42,104 bases of DNA from Candidatus Tityobacter terrigena (lineage in GTDB: Bacteria; Vulcanimicrobiota; Vulcanimicrobiia; Vulcanimicrobiales; Vulcanimicrobiaceae): the NCBI GenBank assembly GCA_003156715.1, contig PMHO01000046.1:48085-90188 (forward strand), given 5' to 3'. Every line of letters starts with the position of its first letter. Position 1 is the stretch's first letter. The translations under genes and the position numbers were made by a program. The notes below the pieces were generated by a model. That model saw only the letters and a program-made list of their open reading frames with translations, was not told the DNA's origin and did no database searches. Below are positions 1 to 7,096 of the stretch, in pieces.

Positions 1-101
1 TTGCATGACGTCCTTCCCGTGCAGCGTGCCTGTTGAGAGGCATTATACGGCCGGCGGATGCACCGCGTCAGTCGGGGAACTACGGCAAGCGTCGCATCCG
101 C

Positions 102-122
102 CTACGGTAAGGGATACCGTAG
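102..122. terminator. Perfect 8-bp hairpin downstream of the hydrolase-LuxR gene
   Basis: CTACGGTA and TACCGTAG form a perfect stem around a 5-nt loop, five bases beyond the stop codon of the minus-strand gene ending at 127. There is no T run after it in either direction, so it is a terminator-like hairpin and not a canonical intrinsic terminator. Confidence 0.4.
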
Positions 123-126
123 CTAC

Positions 127-1197
127 CTAGCCGAGCAGTTTGAGTTCGGTGGCGCGCCGCACCGCTTCGGCGCGCGTGCGGCACTGTAGTGCCTCAAGCG
201 TTCGAGCGACGTGCATCTCGACCGTTCGTGGGCTGAGAAAGAGCTTGCCTGCGATCTGCTTGTCGGTCTGGCCATTGGCAACTTCACGTAGCACCTCGAG
301 CTGCCGCGAGGTGAGCTGCGCTTTGGCGTTGCGTTGCTCGGCCTCCGAGGCCGAGGCTGGAAGAAAGGCGCGCAGTTCGGCCAGGAACATGGGCCACGCG
401 CGTTCGGTTTCGAAGGGAAGGTGGTTCTTGCTTGGCAGCGGTATCAGCCGCGCGTCAGGAATCAGCGACGCGAGCAGTCGACCTTCCTCGAAAGGGAAGC
501 AAGGATCGTCGAGCGCGTGAAATACCAGCGTCGGGCAGCGGACCTTTGGCGCCGCCTCGCGGACGTCGATCTCAAACACTATTTTCATGAAGCGCGCCGC
601 GTTCGCGCCGGATATGGTCAAGCGCTGGGCTTCGTCGAAGGCACGCTGTTGTTCTGCGCTGGCGTCGTGAAACAGTTGCGAGATGAAGACCTGCCGGAAG
701 GACGAGCTGTCGGCGCCCCAGCCGAGTTCTGCGGCCTTGAGCATCGCCTGCGCCGCGTCCACGACCTTGAGCGACGGATCGCGCTTGAGCAGTCCGCGTG
801 CACAGCCCCCGTAAATGACGAGATGGCTCACCCGTTCCGGGTGCCGCGCCGCGTAGCCGATCGCTATCGCCGCGCCCTGCGACATGCCAATCAGGGGGAA
901 TTGCTCGAGGTGGAGGGCATCGGCGACGGCCTCGAGGTCCTCAATCCACGCTTCTACCGAGAAGCGTTCCACGTCCCGATCGGACAGTCCGCACCCGCGG
1001 GAGTCATACCGCACATAAAAGTGCTCGCGGCTCAGTTCTGCGACCCAGTGGCGGTTGCAAAGGTTGTCGGCATCCTTTTCCACATGCGTCAGCCACGTCG
1101 CCGCGCGTACGATCGGTGCGCCTTGCCCTACGGTGGCAAGGGCGAGGCGCACCCCGTCCGCGCTGGTGCAGAAGCGGATAGACTGTCCTCCATCCAT
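127..1197 (-). CDS. Alpha/beta-hydrolase fused to a C-terminal LuxR-type DNA-binding domain
   Basis: The 356-residue protein has two recognisable parts. Residues ~10-280 form an alpha/beta-hydrolase fold with the nucleophile elbow GMSQG (Ser106), an acid candidate at Asp230/231 and a late His259. Residues ~295-356 form a LuxR/GerE helix-turn-helix with the typical LTSRQLEVL start and the SPRTVEMHV recognition helix. The likely role is a one-component regulator in which the hydrolase fold senses or cleaves a small ester or lactone-like ligand and the HTH binds DNA; that role is inferred, and the ligand is unknown. The catalytic triad looks complete, so enzymatic activity is possible. It has no same-strand neighbour nearby and no strong Shine-Dalgarno sequence before the ATG. 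The domain assignment is firm, the function is not. Confidence 0.88.
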   Translation of the reverse strand: MDGGQSIRFCTSADGVRLALATVGQGAPIVRAATWLTHVEKDADNLCNRHWVAELSREHFYVRYDSRGCGLSDRDVERFSVEAWIEDLEAVADALHLEQFPLIGMSQGAAIAIGYAARHPERVSHLVIYGGCARGLLKRDPSLKVVDAAQAMLKAAELGWGADSSSFRQVFISQLFHDASAEQQRAFDEAQRLTISGANAARFMKIVFEIDVREAAPKVRCPTLVFHALDDPCFPFEEGRLLASLIPDARLIPLPSKNHLPFETERAWPMFLAELRAFLPASASEAEQRNAKAQLTSRQLEVLREVANGQTDKQIAGKLFLSPRTVEMHVARTLEALQCRTRAEAVRRATELKLLG

Positions 1198-1671
1198 AGC
1201 GGGAAATTTTACTTCGAGGCGACCTCAATCCCGTACAATTTGCAGTGAAATCGCTTTTAAGACTGGGCAGATGCGCACGAAGCCACCAAAAAGGCGGCTT
1301 CGTAGACCCAAGCTAGCTCTGCTTAGCCTCGAGGTAGCTTCGCGTGCGGAATGTGGAAGACTCCGGTGTGGAAGACCCACGCCGGTCTCAGGCGAGACGC
1401 GTTCTTGGATTGATCCGAGGTCCGCAAACCGCGCATTGGCGAGGTCATTGCCGAAGAACGGCCAGTGCGTGTCGGCAAGCCGGCGAGAGCCGGCGATTGG
1501 GCAAACGAAAACGCAGTCACGCAGACCGTAAGAAGGGCCGCGAAAAGGTCTTCGTCGGGCTCAAGCCCGTCGATGCTCGCGCGTGCCGTCGCTGGCCATC
1601 CACGGTTGCCGGGCGGACGGTCGCCAGACCGCTTGTCGGACGACTCAACGCTCGATAACAGCGACACGTGT
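1198..1671. other. Gene-poor stretch with small hairpins
   Basis: No convincing full gene is visible here. There is a perfect 8-bp inverted repeat, ACGAAGCC (1277-1284) with GGCTTCGT (1296-1303), a GCCGGC-GAGA-GCCGGC hairpin (1479-1494) and a CGGGCT-CA-AGCCCG hairpin (1556-1569). A minus-strand open frame (1323-1697) contains a hydrophobic stretch ending in FSFAQSPALAG that resembles a signal peptide, but it lacks a credible start codon at that point. It may be a decayed small secreted-protein gene. Confidence 0.35.
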
Positions 1672-1863
1672 TCACTGGTACGAACAATGCGTCGCATTGA
1701 AGGTTACTGCGAGAATCTGCAACAAGTTTGCGGGCTGGCTCGGGGTTCGCAACGCGGCGGCCGGTGTGCGACCGGTCAGAGCGGCGCTGGCCCGAAGCGC
1801 GGGACTAATCTGTGCGAAAATCAAGACCGCCGCGGCCAAGCTCAGAAATCGACGAGACGGCAT
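1672..1863 (-). CDS. Small putative secreted protein of unknown function
   Basis: This 63-residue frame begins MPSRRFLSLAAAVLIFAQ and continues to an ALRASA signal-peptidase-like site, which makes a good Sec signal peptide: two arginines, a hydrophobic core and small residues at the cleavage site. The ATG at 1863 is preceded by AGGGGG, a strong ribosome-binding site 5 bases upstream, so I prefer it over an in-frame start 15 bases earlier. The mature part would be only ~36 residues with no recognised motif and one cysteine near the end. It may be a real short exported peptide or the 5' remnant of a longer gene, since the downstream frame (1323-1697) also has signal-peptide-like character. No family recognised. 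Confidence 0.4.
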   Translation of the reverse strand: MPSRRFLSLAAAVLIFAQISPALRASAALTGRTPAAALRTPSQPANLLQILAVTFNATHCSYQ

Positions 1864-1993
1864 AGAGCCCCCTGACATCGTTGAAGAACTCGGGGCTAGG
1901 GTAGCCGTTGATCATGTGCCTTACACATCACATGAAACTTCTCCGAATACTCGGCCGCAATGCCGTCCTACAAGTAGGCGAAGCAAGCGTCAC

Positions 1994-2007
1994 AGGGCGT
2001 ACGCCCT
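1994..2007. promoter_or_regulatory. Perfect 14-bp palindrome upstream of the NTF2-like gene
   Basis: AGGGCGTACGCCCT is its own reverse complement and ends 57 bases before the ATG at 2065. It is a candidate operator for a dimeric regulator or a short hairpin; no regulator can be assigned. Confidence 0.3.
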
Positions 2008-2064
2008 TCGAAATGCGTGCGCGCCGAGCTGACGCTACCAGGATCGCCCGTTACGATAAGTGAG

Positions 2065-2439
2065 ATGAAGATGCTCGAAGTTGAGAAGGTCGCTCGTGCG
2101 AGTTACCGCGCCTACGTGAACAAAGACCGTGCGGCGATCGAGGCCCTGATCGACGACGGGTTTCATTTCACGAGCCCGCTCGACAACCGGATCGACCGGG
2201 CGACGTACTTCGCTCGGTGCTGGCCGAATAACGAAACGGTCACCGGCTTTGAATTCATACACGTGGTTTCGAGCGGCGAACGAGTGTTTGTCACATACGA
2301 GGGGTCCAGCACTCGTGGACGGTTTCGGAATACGGAGTTATTGACGATCCGGCACGGAAAGATCGTCGAAGCGGAGGTCTACTTCGGCTGGTCGATTCCG
2401 CACGAAGCCCCAGAAGGCGGATTCGTGAATCCAAGCTAA
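2065..2439 (+). CDS. SnoaL/NTF2-like family protein
   Basis: The 124-residue product has the NTF2-like (SnoaL/ketosteroid-isomerase) layout: an N-terminal helix with RASYRAYVNKDRAAIEALI, the FTSPLDNRIDRATYF segment, then a cone of beta strands ending in GKIVEAEVYFGW. Members of this fold are small ligand-binding proteins or isomerases of varied function, so no substrate can be named. I chose the ATG at 2065 over an upstream in-frame one at 2017 because the first 16 codons of the longer version do not resemble the family; MKMLEVEKVARASYRAY is a natural start. It is followed by a hairpin (2464-2481) and a convergent gene, so it is probably transcribed alone. The fold is clear, the function unknown. 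Confidence 0.8.
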   Translation: MKMLEVEKVARASYRAYVNKDRAAIEALIDDGFHFTSPLDNRIDRATYFARCWPNNETVTGFEFIHVVSSGERVFVTYEGSSTRGRFRNTELLTIRHGKIVEAEVYFGWSIPHEAPEGGFVNPS

Positions 2440-2463
2440 CTGCTTAGCTTCAACCGCAGACCT

Positions 2464-2481
2464 GCCTCGGCAAACCGAGGC
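2464..2481. terminator. Hairpin between convergent genes
   Basis: GCCTCGG and CCGAGGC form a perfect 7-bp stem around a CAAA tetraloop, lying between the stop codons of the plus-strand NTF2-like gene (2439) and the minus-strand hydrolase gene (2485). No T tract follows on either strand. The position suggests a bidirectional terminator. Confidence 0.5.
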
Positions 2482-2484
2482 GTC

Positions 2485-3303
2485 CTAGAAGAATGGGTTG
2501 TGTGCTTTTTCCTCGCCGATCGTTGAGGGTGGTCCGTGGCCGGGCATGACGACGGCGGCATCGTCGAGCGCGAAGAGTTTGGTGCGAACGCTGTTGAGGA
2601 TGTCGCCGTAGGTGCTGCGGTCGCCGAAAGCGCCGCCCACGCTGCCGGCGAAGAGCGTGTCGCCCGTGAACACGGTGGAGCGGAAAAGAAAACACGAGGA
2701 ACCGTCGGTGTGACCCGGCGTGTGCAGCATGCGGATGCCGGCGTTTGGTCCGAAAGGCAACTCGTCGCCGTCGACGATGGGTAGCGCTTTGCTCGCAAAC
2801 GACCCGATCGCGTTCACGTCCGCTTTGTGCATGACGATCTGAGCCTCGGGAAAGGCTTTCGCGACGTCGGCCGTGGCGTCGCAATGATCGGCGTGCTTGT
2901 GCGTGATCAGGATGTAACGCAGGCGGTACGGTCCTTCGTCGATCGCTTTCATGAGGGTCGCCGGAAGTCCGGCCGGGTCGATGAGCGCCGCCGTGCGGCC
3001 GTCCTCGAGAAAGAAGATGTAGCCGTTGGAAGGGTGCGGATCGTGCGGATGGTGCCGCACGTCGTGCGGCAACGGGACATTGGGGTGCCATCGCACCGCG
3101 GCTGAATCCGCGAGCTTAGCGGGATCCAGCCGGAGCACCGTCGCAATCGCGCGCGCCTGATCGTCGGTCGGCGTGGCCTTACCGCCGGTCCATGCCGTCA
3201 AGTCGGCTACCGCGAGGCCGGTCGCCTTCGCGATCTGGGCGTCGCTGATGCCGGTGCCGCGTTTGGCCTTGCGCAGGATGTCGCCGAATTCGTCCTCGAG
3301 CAT
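2485..3303 (-). CDS. Metallo-beta-lactamase-fold hydrolase with N-terminal XRE-like HTH
   Basis: The 272-residue protein joins an N-terminal helix-turn-helix of the XRE/Cro type (residues ~5-66, with ISDAQIAKATGLAVADLTAW) to a glyoxalase II-like metallo-beta-lactamase domain (~90-270). The two-metal site is complete: H135-x-H137-x-D139-H140, H198 in TPGHTDG, D215 in FTGDTLF and H256 in MPGHGPPS. A hydrolase of thioesters or related compounds is expected, and the HTH suggests regulation or DNA tethering, but the substrate is not visible. The frame stays open far upstream, antisense to trxB. I start at the ATG at 3303 because it has GAGG just upstream and opens the HTH. The gene is divergent from trxB with a ~100-bp intergenic region, so shared regulation is possible. 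Confidence 0.88.
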   Translation of the reverse strand: MLEDEFGDILRKAKRGTGISDAQIAKATGLAVADLTAWTGGKATPTDDQARAIATVLRLDPAKLADSAAVRWHPNVPLPHDVRHHPHDPHPSNGYIFFLEDGRTAALIDPAGLPATLMKAIDEGPYRLRYILITHKHADHCDATADVAKAFPEAQIVMHKADVNAIGSFASKALPIVDGDELPFGPNAGIRMLHTPGHTDGSSCFLFRSTVFTGDTLFAGSVGGAFGDRSTYGDILNSVRTKLFALDDAAVVMPGHGPPSTIGEEKAHNPFF

Positions 3304-3402
3304 GAGCCTCGTATTCGCGGCCTGCGGCGGCCTCCTTGTAGGGCGGCACGGCGCCGCACTTTGCAACCGGGCGAGCCCGGGCGGGAGTCGAAAGAGCGGG
3401 TT

Positions 3403-4356
3403 ATGGAACGTTTGGTCATCATCGGGTCGGGTCCGGCCGGTCTTACCGCCGCGATTTACGCCGCCCGCGCAAATTTGGCGCCGCTCGTGCTGGCCGGCTA
3501 TCAGTACGGCGGCCAGCTCATGCTGACGACCGAAGTTGAGAATTACCCCGGCTTCCCAAACGGCATCATGGGCCCCGAGCTCATGGAGACCTTTCGCGCG
3601 CAGGCCGACCGGTTCGGCGCCACCATCCTCAACGAGGACGCGTCGCACGTCGACTTCTCGCGCCGGCCCTTTCTGGTCGTGGCGGCCGACCGTGAGGTCG
3701 AGGCCGATGCGGTGATCGTAGCTACCGGCGCGAGCGCACGCTGGCTCGGGATCCCCGGCGAAGAGGGGCTGCGCGGGCGCGGCATTTCGACCTGCGCGAC
3801 GTGCGACGGCGCCTTCTTCAAGGAGCGGCATATCGTGGTCGCGGGCGGTGGAGATTCCGCTATGGAGGAGGCGCTGTTCTTAACGCGCTTCGGATCGAAG
3901 GTGACGGTGATTCACCGGCGCGATCGCCTGCGCGCAAGCAAGATCATGGCCGATCGGGCGATGGCCAATCCGAAGATCGACTTCATTTGGAATACGGTGA
4001 TCGAAGAAGCGCTCGGCGAATTTCACCTGCAGAAGCTCGTGCTGCGCGACGTGCCGACGGGCGGGCGTTACGAGTTACCGGTAGACGCCCTCTTCATCGC
4101 GATCGGTCACGATCCGAACACCGAGCTCTTCAAAGGCCAGCTCGAGCTCGACGCTCACGGTTATATCGTGTCGAGCGATGGCGTGCACACGAGCGTGCCC
4201 GGCGTGTTCGTCGGCGGCGACGTTTGGGACGTTCGCTATAAACAGGCCGTGACGGCCGCAGGCATGGGCTGCAAAGCCTCGATCGAGGCAGAACGATACC
4301 TCGAAGAACTCGACGCCGAGCGAGCCGCCGGGGGGCTGGCGGCCGCGTTTCGTTAA
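3403..4356 (+). CDS. trxB: Thioredoxin reductase
   Basis: This is a 317-residue low-molecular-weight thioredoxin reductase, an FAD/NADPH enzyme that reduces thioredoxin in the cytoplasm. Visible features are the FAD-binding GSGPAG (8-13), the redox-active CATC (C131, C134) followed by DGAFF, the NADPH-binding GGGDSAMEE (148-156) with the downstream HRRDRLRASK phosphate-binding segment, and the C-terminal FAD motif GVFVGGDVWD. Length matches the family. I chose the ATG at 3403 (MERLVIIGSG) over an upstream TTG because the first 14 codons of the longer frame are not family-like. Its stop codon overlaps that of the convergent selenoperoxidase gene by 4 nt (shared GTTAAC). TrxB could be the electron source for that peroxidase, through thioredoxin. 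Confidence 0.97.
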   Translation: MERLVIIGSGPAGLTAAIYAARANLAPLVLAGYQYGGQLMLTTEVENYPGFPNGIMGPELMETFRAQADRFGATILNEDASHVDFSRRPFLVVAADREVEADAVIVATGASARWLGIPGEEGLRGRGISTCATCDGAFFKERHIVVAGGGDSAMEEALFLTRFGSKVTVIHRRDRLRASKIMADRAMANPKIDFIWNTVIEEALGEFHLQKLVLRDVPTGGRYELPVDALFIAIGHDPNTELFKGQLELDAHGYIVSSDGVHTSVPGVFVGGDVWDVRYKQAVTAAGMGCKASIEAERYLEELDAERAAGGLAAAFR

Positions 4357-4823
4357 CGCTCCTGGCGGGATTCGGGGCCGGGCGCAACGGCATCGAGGAT
4401 CTCGCCGGTCGTCGGCGTGCCGCGCTCGTAGAAGACGACCGTCCCGTCGCGACCGATGCCGACGACCGTCCGTCGTATCAGTTTGAGCAAGCCGAGACGC
4501 ATCACGGCGTCGTATGCTGTAGACACCTCAAAGTTCTTGTCGACCAAAAGCGGCGCGGTCAGTCCGTATGCTTCAGCAAAGGATCGATGGGTTTCCGCGC
4601 CTCCGTTATTGACTCCGTAGACGCTGACGCCGGCGGCGTCGTAGCGAGCGCGGTCGTCACGGACCGCGGAAAGCTGCGCCTTTCAACCCGGCGTGTTGTC
4701 CATAACGTAGAAGATCAACACGACTGGGCCCCGCGCGAGCGCGTCTGTTAACCGAACCGTCTCGTTACGCTCGTTCGGCAGCGTGAACCCGGGGGCGGCG
4801 TCACCGACGTTGAGAGTCGCCAT
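4353..4823 (-). CDS. Selenocysteine-containing peroxiredoxin (PrxQ/AhpC-TSA type), in-frame TGA read as Sec
   Basis: Read through one in-frame TGA (4683-4685), this is a complete 156-residue thioredoxin-fold peroxidase. The N-terminus MATLNVGDAAPGFTLPNE is typical of the family. It is followed by VVLIFYVMDNTPG, then the TGA (residue 47), then KAQLSAVRD. In PrxQ/BCP proteins that position is the peroxidatic cysteine of TPGC. The later LIRRTVVGIGRDGTVVF segment, with the conserved active-site arginine, is also present. Both sides of the TGA are in the same frame and the sequence holds no cysteine, so this would be a 1-Sec peroxidase reducing peroxides. The ATG has AGGAG 5 bases upstream, and a SECIS-like stem follows the TGA. 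It is last in a minus-strand run after pepP and the epimerase gene (9-nt gap) and convergent with trxB. A TGC-to-TGA nonsense mutation is the alternative, less likely given the SECIS match and intact 3' half. Confidence 0.85.
4649..4685 (-). promoter_or_regulatory. Candidate bacterial SECIS element directly after the Sec UGA
   Basis: On the coding strand the UGA (4685-4683) is followed by 14 nt, then a perfect 7-bp stem CGCGGUC (4668-4662) / GACCGCG (4655-4649) closing a 6-nt loop CGUGAC. Bacterial SECIS elements, as I know the model, are stem-loops within the reading frame just downstream of UGA, with the apical loop about 16-37 nt away and a G among the first two loop bases, often followed by U. 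Here the loop starts 21 nt after the UGA and has G then U at positions 2-3. SelB would bind this element. The structure is seen in the sequence; the SECIS role is inferred. Confidence 0.72.
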
Positions 4824-4832
4824 GGAACTCCT

Positions 4833-5678
4833 CTAACTGGAAAGCAGTGCGCGCAACGCTTCATCGATCGTCGTATGTTTGTATGCGTAGCCGGTTGCCA
4901 GGGTGCGCTCGGGCAGAACCCGCTGTCCCTCGGTGAGCACCATCGCGCCGTCGCCCAGCATCAAACGGAGTGCGAGTTCGGGAACGGGTACGACCGCCGG
5001 CCGGTTGAGCACCCGAGACAGTGCCTGTACGAATTCCGCATTATGAATCGGGTTCGGCGCGGTAGCGTTCAAGACGCCCTCGACGCCGTCGATGGCGCTC
5101 AGGTAGATCCCGACGATGTCGTCGATATGAATCCAGGAGTGCCATTGGCGCCCGCTCGCGATGACGCCCCCGCCGCCGATGCGGAAAATCGGGAGAAGCC
5201 GTGAAAGGGCGCCGCCGTCGGGCCCGAGCGCAAGACCGGTGCGCACTTTCGTGACGCGTGCGCCGAAGCGAGCTGCTTCGTCGGCGGTGGACTCCCACGC
5301 GGCGCAAACGCCGGCCAGGAAGTCGCGCCCGGGAGGGCTCTTTTCGGTAAAGGTCGCGCTTTCGCTCGTCCCGTAGTAACCCACGGCCGACGCGGAAATG
5401 TACGCCTTCGGGGGCGCCGCGAGCGAGCCGAAGTGCTCGATCATGGCGTGCGGCGCATCGACGCGGCTCGTCCAGATAGCCGCCTTCAACTTCCTCGTCC
5501 AGCGATGCGCGATGTCCTCGCCGGCCAGGTTGACGACGGCGTCCGCGCCGTCGCACGAGCGCGCGGCGGCCTCCGGCATGCGTAGCGTCGCCGTGACGAT
5601 CGTATCCCCGCGTTCGCGCAATGCCGCGCGGAGATGCCGCCCGATAAAGCCCGAGGCTCCAATGACTGCGATTCTCAT
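4833..5678 (-). CDS. TIGR01777/SDR39U1-type epimerase-like NAD(P)-binding protein
   Basis: The 281-residue protein is an atypical short-chain dehydrogenase of the YfcH/SDR39U1 group. It has the nucleotide-binding GASGFIG at residues 7-13, the family hallmark VVNLAGEDIAHRWT, the ISASAVGYYG active-site segment, then KVRTGLALGPDGGAL and the WIHIDDIVGIYL stretch. The C-terminal DUF1731-like part is present (GQRVLPERTLATGYAYKHTTIDEALR). Its reaction is not established in the family. I start at MRIAVIG (5678): the frame is open further upstream, but that part overlaps the end of pepP. Only 13 nt separate it from pepP upstream and 9 nt from the peroxiredoxin downstream, so the three probably form one operon. 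Confidence 0.93.
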   Translation of the reverse strand: MRIAVIGASGFIGRHLRAALRERGDTIVTATLRMPEAAARSCDGADAVVNLAGEDIAHRWTRKLKAAIWTSRVDAPHAMIEHFGSLAAPPKAYISASAVGYYGTSESATFTEKSPPGRDFLAGVCAAWESTADEAARFGARVTKVRTGLALGPDGGALSRLLPIFRIGGGGVIASGRQWHSWIHIDDIVGIYLSAIDGVEGVLNATAPNPIHNAEFVQALSRVLNRPAVVPVPELALRLMLGDGAMVLTEGQRVLPERTLATGYAYKHTTIDEALRALLSS

Positions 5679-5691
5679 TTGGGCGCGCGCC

Positions 5692-7017
5692 TCAGACGCG
5701 CGCCAATTCGCCGCTCCCGACGATCGCTTCCAGATCGGCAACTTCCTTGGGGATCGCCGCCGTCAGATTCTCCGGTTCGCCGGAGGTGCAGAGCACATCG
5801 TCTTCGATCCGGACGCCGATGCCTTTCCAGCGATCCGGAACGGCGAGGTCGGGCTGCACGTAGAGGCCCGGTTCGACCGTCATCACCATGCCGGGTACGA
5901 GCGCCCGGTAGCGGTCGTCGCGATCGCGGTAGAGACCGACGTCGTGAACGTCCAGTCCAAGCCAGTGCCCCGTGCGGTGCGGATAGAAATCGAAGAACTT
6001 ATTTTTCTCGATCAACTCGTCGACCGATCCCTCGAGCAGGCCGATGTCGACCAAACCTTCCGTTAGGACGCGCACCGCGGCCTCGTGGTATGCGTTGAAC
6101 GAGCGGCCCGGACGCACTTCATCGATGCCGGCCTTCTGCGCGCGCAGCACGATCTCGTAGATCGCACGCTGCTCGGGGCTAAAGCGCCCGTTGACGGGCC
6201 ACGTGCGCGTCACGTCGCTCGCGTACAGTTCCACTTCGGCACCGCTGTCGACGAGTACGAGGTCGCCGTCACGCAGCTGATCGCGATTGGTATTGTAGTG
6301 AAGGATCGTGGCGTTCGCACCGCCTGCGACGATCGAGGGATACGCCACATCTTCGGCTCCGGCTCGGCGGTAGTTGTATTCGATCACCGCCTCTAGTTCG
6401 TACTCCCACATGCCGGGCCGCGTCGCTTGCATTCCGGCTTCGTGCCCGGCGCGCGAAGCGGCGGCCGCTCGGCGCATGATCGCGAGCTCCTCGGGCGTTT
6501 TGAGCAGGCGCATCTCGTGCAAAAGCAAGCTCGGATCGACGAAGCTCAGCGGAGCCTTGCCGCCGCGGCGAACGCGCCCCCGAGCTTGCCGGACGCCCTC
6601 GAGCACGGTGCGGTCCATCGTTTCGTCTTGGCCCAGGCCGTAATAGAGCGTCGTGGCACCGACGAGCAAATCGGGTAGCTTGGCGGGCAGTTCTTCGATC
6701 GGATGAGCCGCGTTCATCGCGTAGTCCGCCACGGCGCCTTCGACGCCGACCCGCTTACCGGTCCAGATTTCGGCCGAGCGGTCGCGCGGCCGCAGGAACA
6801 GGGTCGCCTGCGCGTTTTCTTCGGCGTACGGTGCGATGACGAGCACCGATTCGGGCTCGTTCAGCCCGCTCAAGTAGTAGAAGTCGGAACTCTGGCGGTA
6901 CGCGTATTCCGTATCCGCATTGCGCGTCGCGTGGCGGGCAGCGGGGACGATCGCGACCGCGCCGGCATCGCTGAGTTTGCGACTAAGTTCGGCGCGGCGC
7001 CGTTCGTAAACGTTCAT
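5692..7017 (-). CDS. pepP: Xaa-Pro aminopeptidase (M24B)
   Basis: The 441-residue protein matches PepP in length and order: an N-terminal AMP_N domain (~1-150) followed by the pita-bread metallopeptidase domain. All five metal ligands are visible: D257 (LVDSGAE), D268 (ASDVTRTWP), H351 (HRTGHWLGLDVHD), E382 (TVEPGLY) and E405 (GVRIEDDVL). The enzyme removes an N-terminal residue preceding proline in cytoplasmic peptide turnover, using two Mn2+ or similar ions. I chose MNVYERRRAEL (7017) because the 18 upstream codons are not family-like. It heads the minus-strand run pepP-epimerase-selenoperoxidase. Confidence 0.95.
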   Translation of the reverse strand: MNVYERRRAELSRKLSDAGAVAIVPAARHATRNADTEYAYRQSSDFYYLSGLNEPESVLVIAPYAEENAQATLFLRPRDRSAEIWTGKRVGVEGAVADYAMNAAHPIEELPAKLPDLLVGATTLYYGLGQDETMDRTVLEGVRQARGRVRRGGKAPLSFVDPSLLLHEMRLLKTPEELAIMRRAAAASRAGHEAGMQATRPGMWEYELEAVIEYNYRRAGAEDVAYPSIVAGGANATILHYNTNRDQLRDGDLVLVDSGAEVELYASDVTRTWPVNGRFSPEQRAIYEIVLRAQKAGIDEVRPGRSFNAYHEAAVRVLTEGLVDIGLLEGSVDELIEKNKFFDFYPHRTGHWLGLDVHDVGLYRDRDDRYRALVPGMVMTVEPGLYVQPDLAVPDRWKGIGVRIEDDVLCTSGEPENLTAAIPKEVADLEAIVGSGELARV

Positions 7018-7096
7018 AGCCGTGGATTCGCCGGGCCAAGCCAAAGCCCGCCCGCGAGCGGCCCCAAGCAACGGACCGCTCGCACGGCGCGCGGGT

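Noticed and set aside
334-1248. 304-codon plus-strand open frame
   Set aside because: Antisense to the hydrolase-LuxR gene; random-like composition.
1265-1310. tRNA-like or ncRNA structure around the ACGAAGCC hairpin
   Set aside because: Only one stem is visible; no acceptor/anticodon arms or CCA.
1055-1531. 158-codon plus-strand open frame
   Set aside because: Overlaps the hydrolase-LuxR start antisense and has no motif.
3304-3831. N-terminal extension of the HTH-hydrolase frame
   Set aside because: Antisense to trxB and not family-like; the HTH begins at 3303 with a good ribosome site.
4683-4685. The TGA in the peroxiredoxin as an ordinary nonsense mutation or reassigned codon
   Set aside because: It falls on the catalytic Cys position, the 3' part is intact and in frame, and a SECIS-like stem follows. 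Many neighbours end at TGA, so global reassignment does not fit. Still the main alternative.
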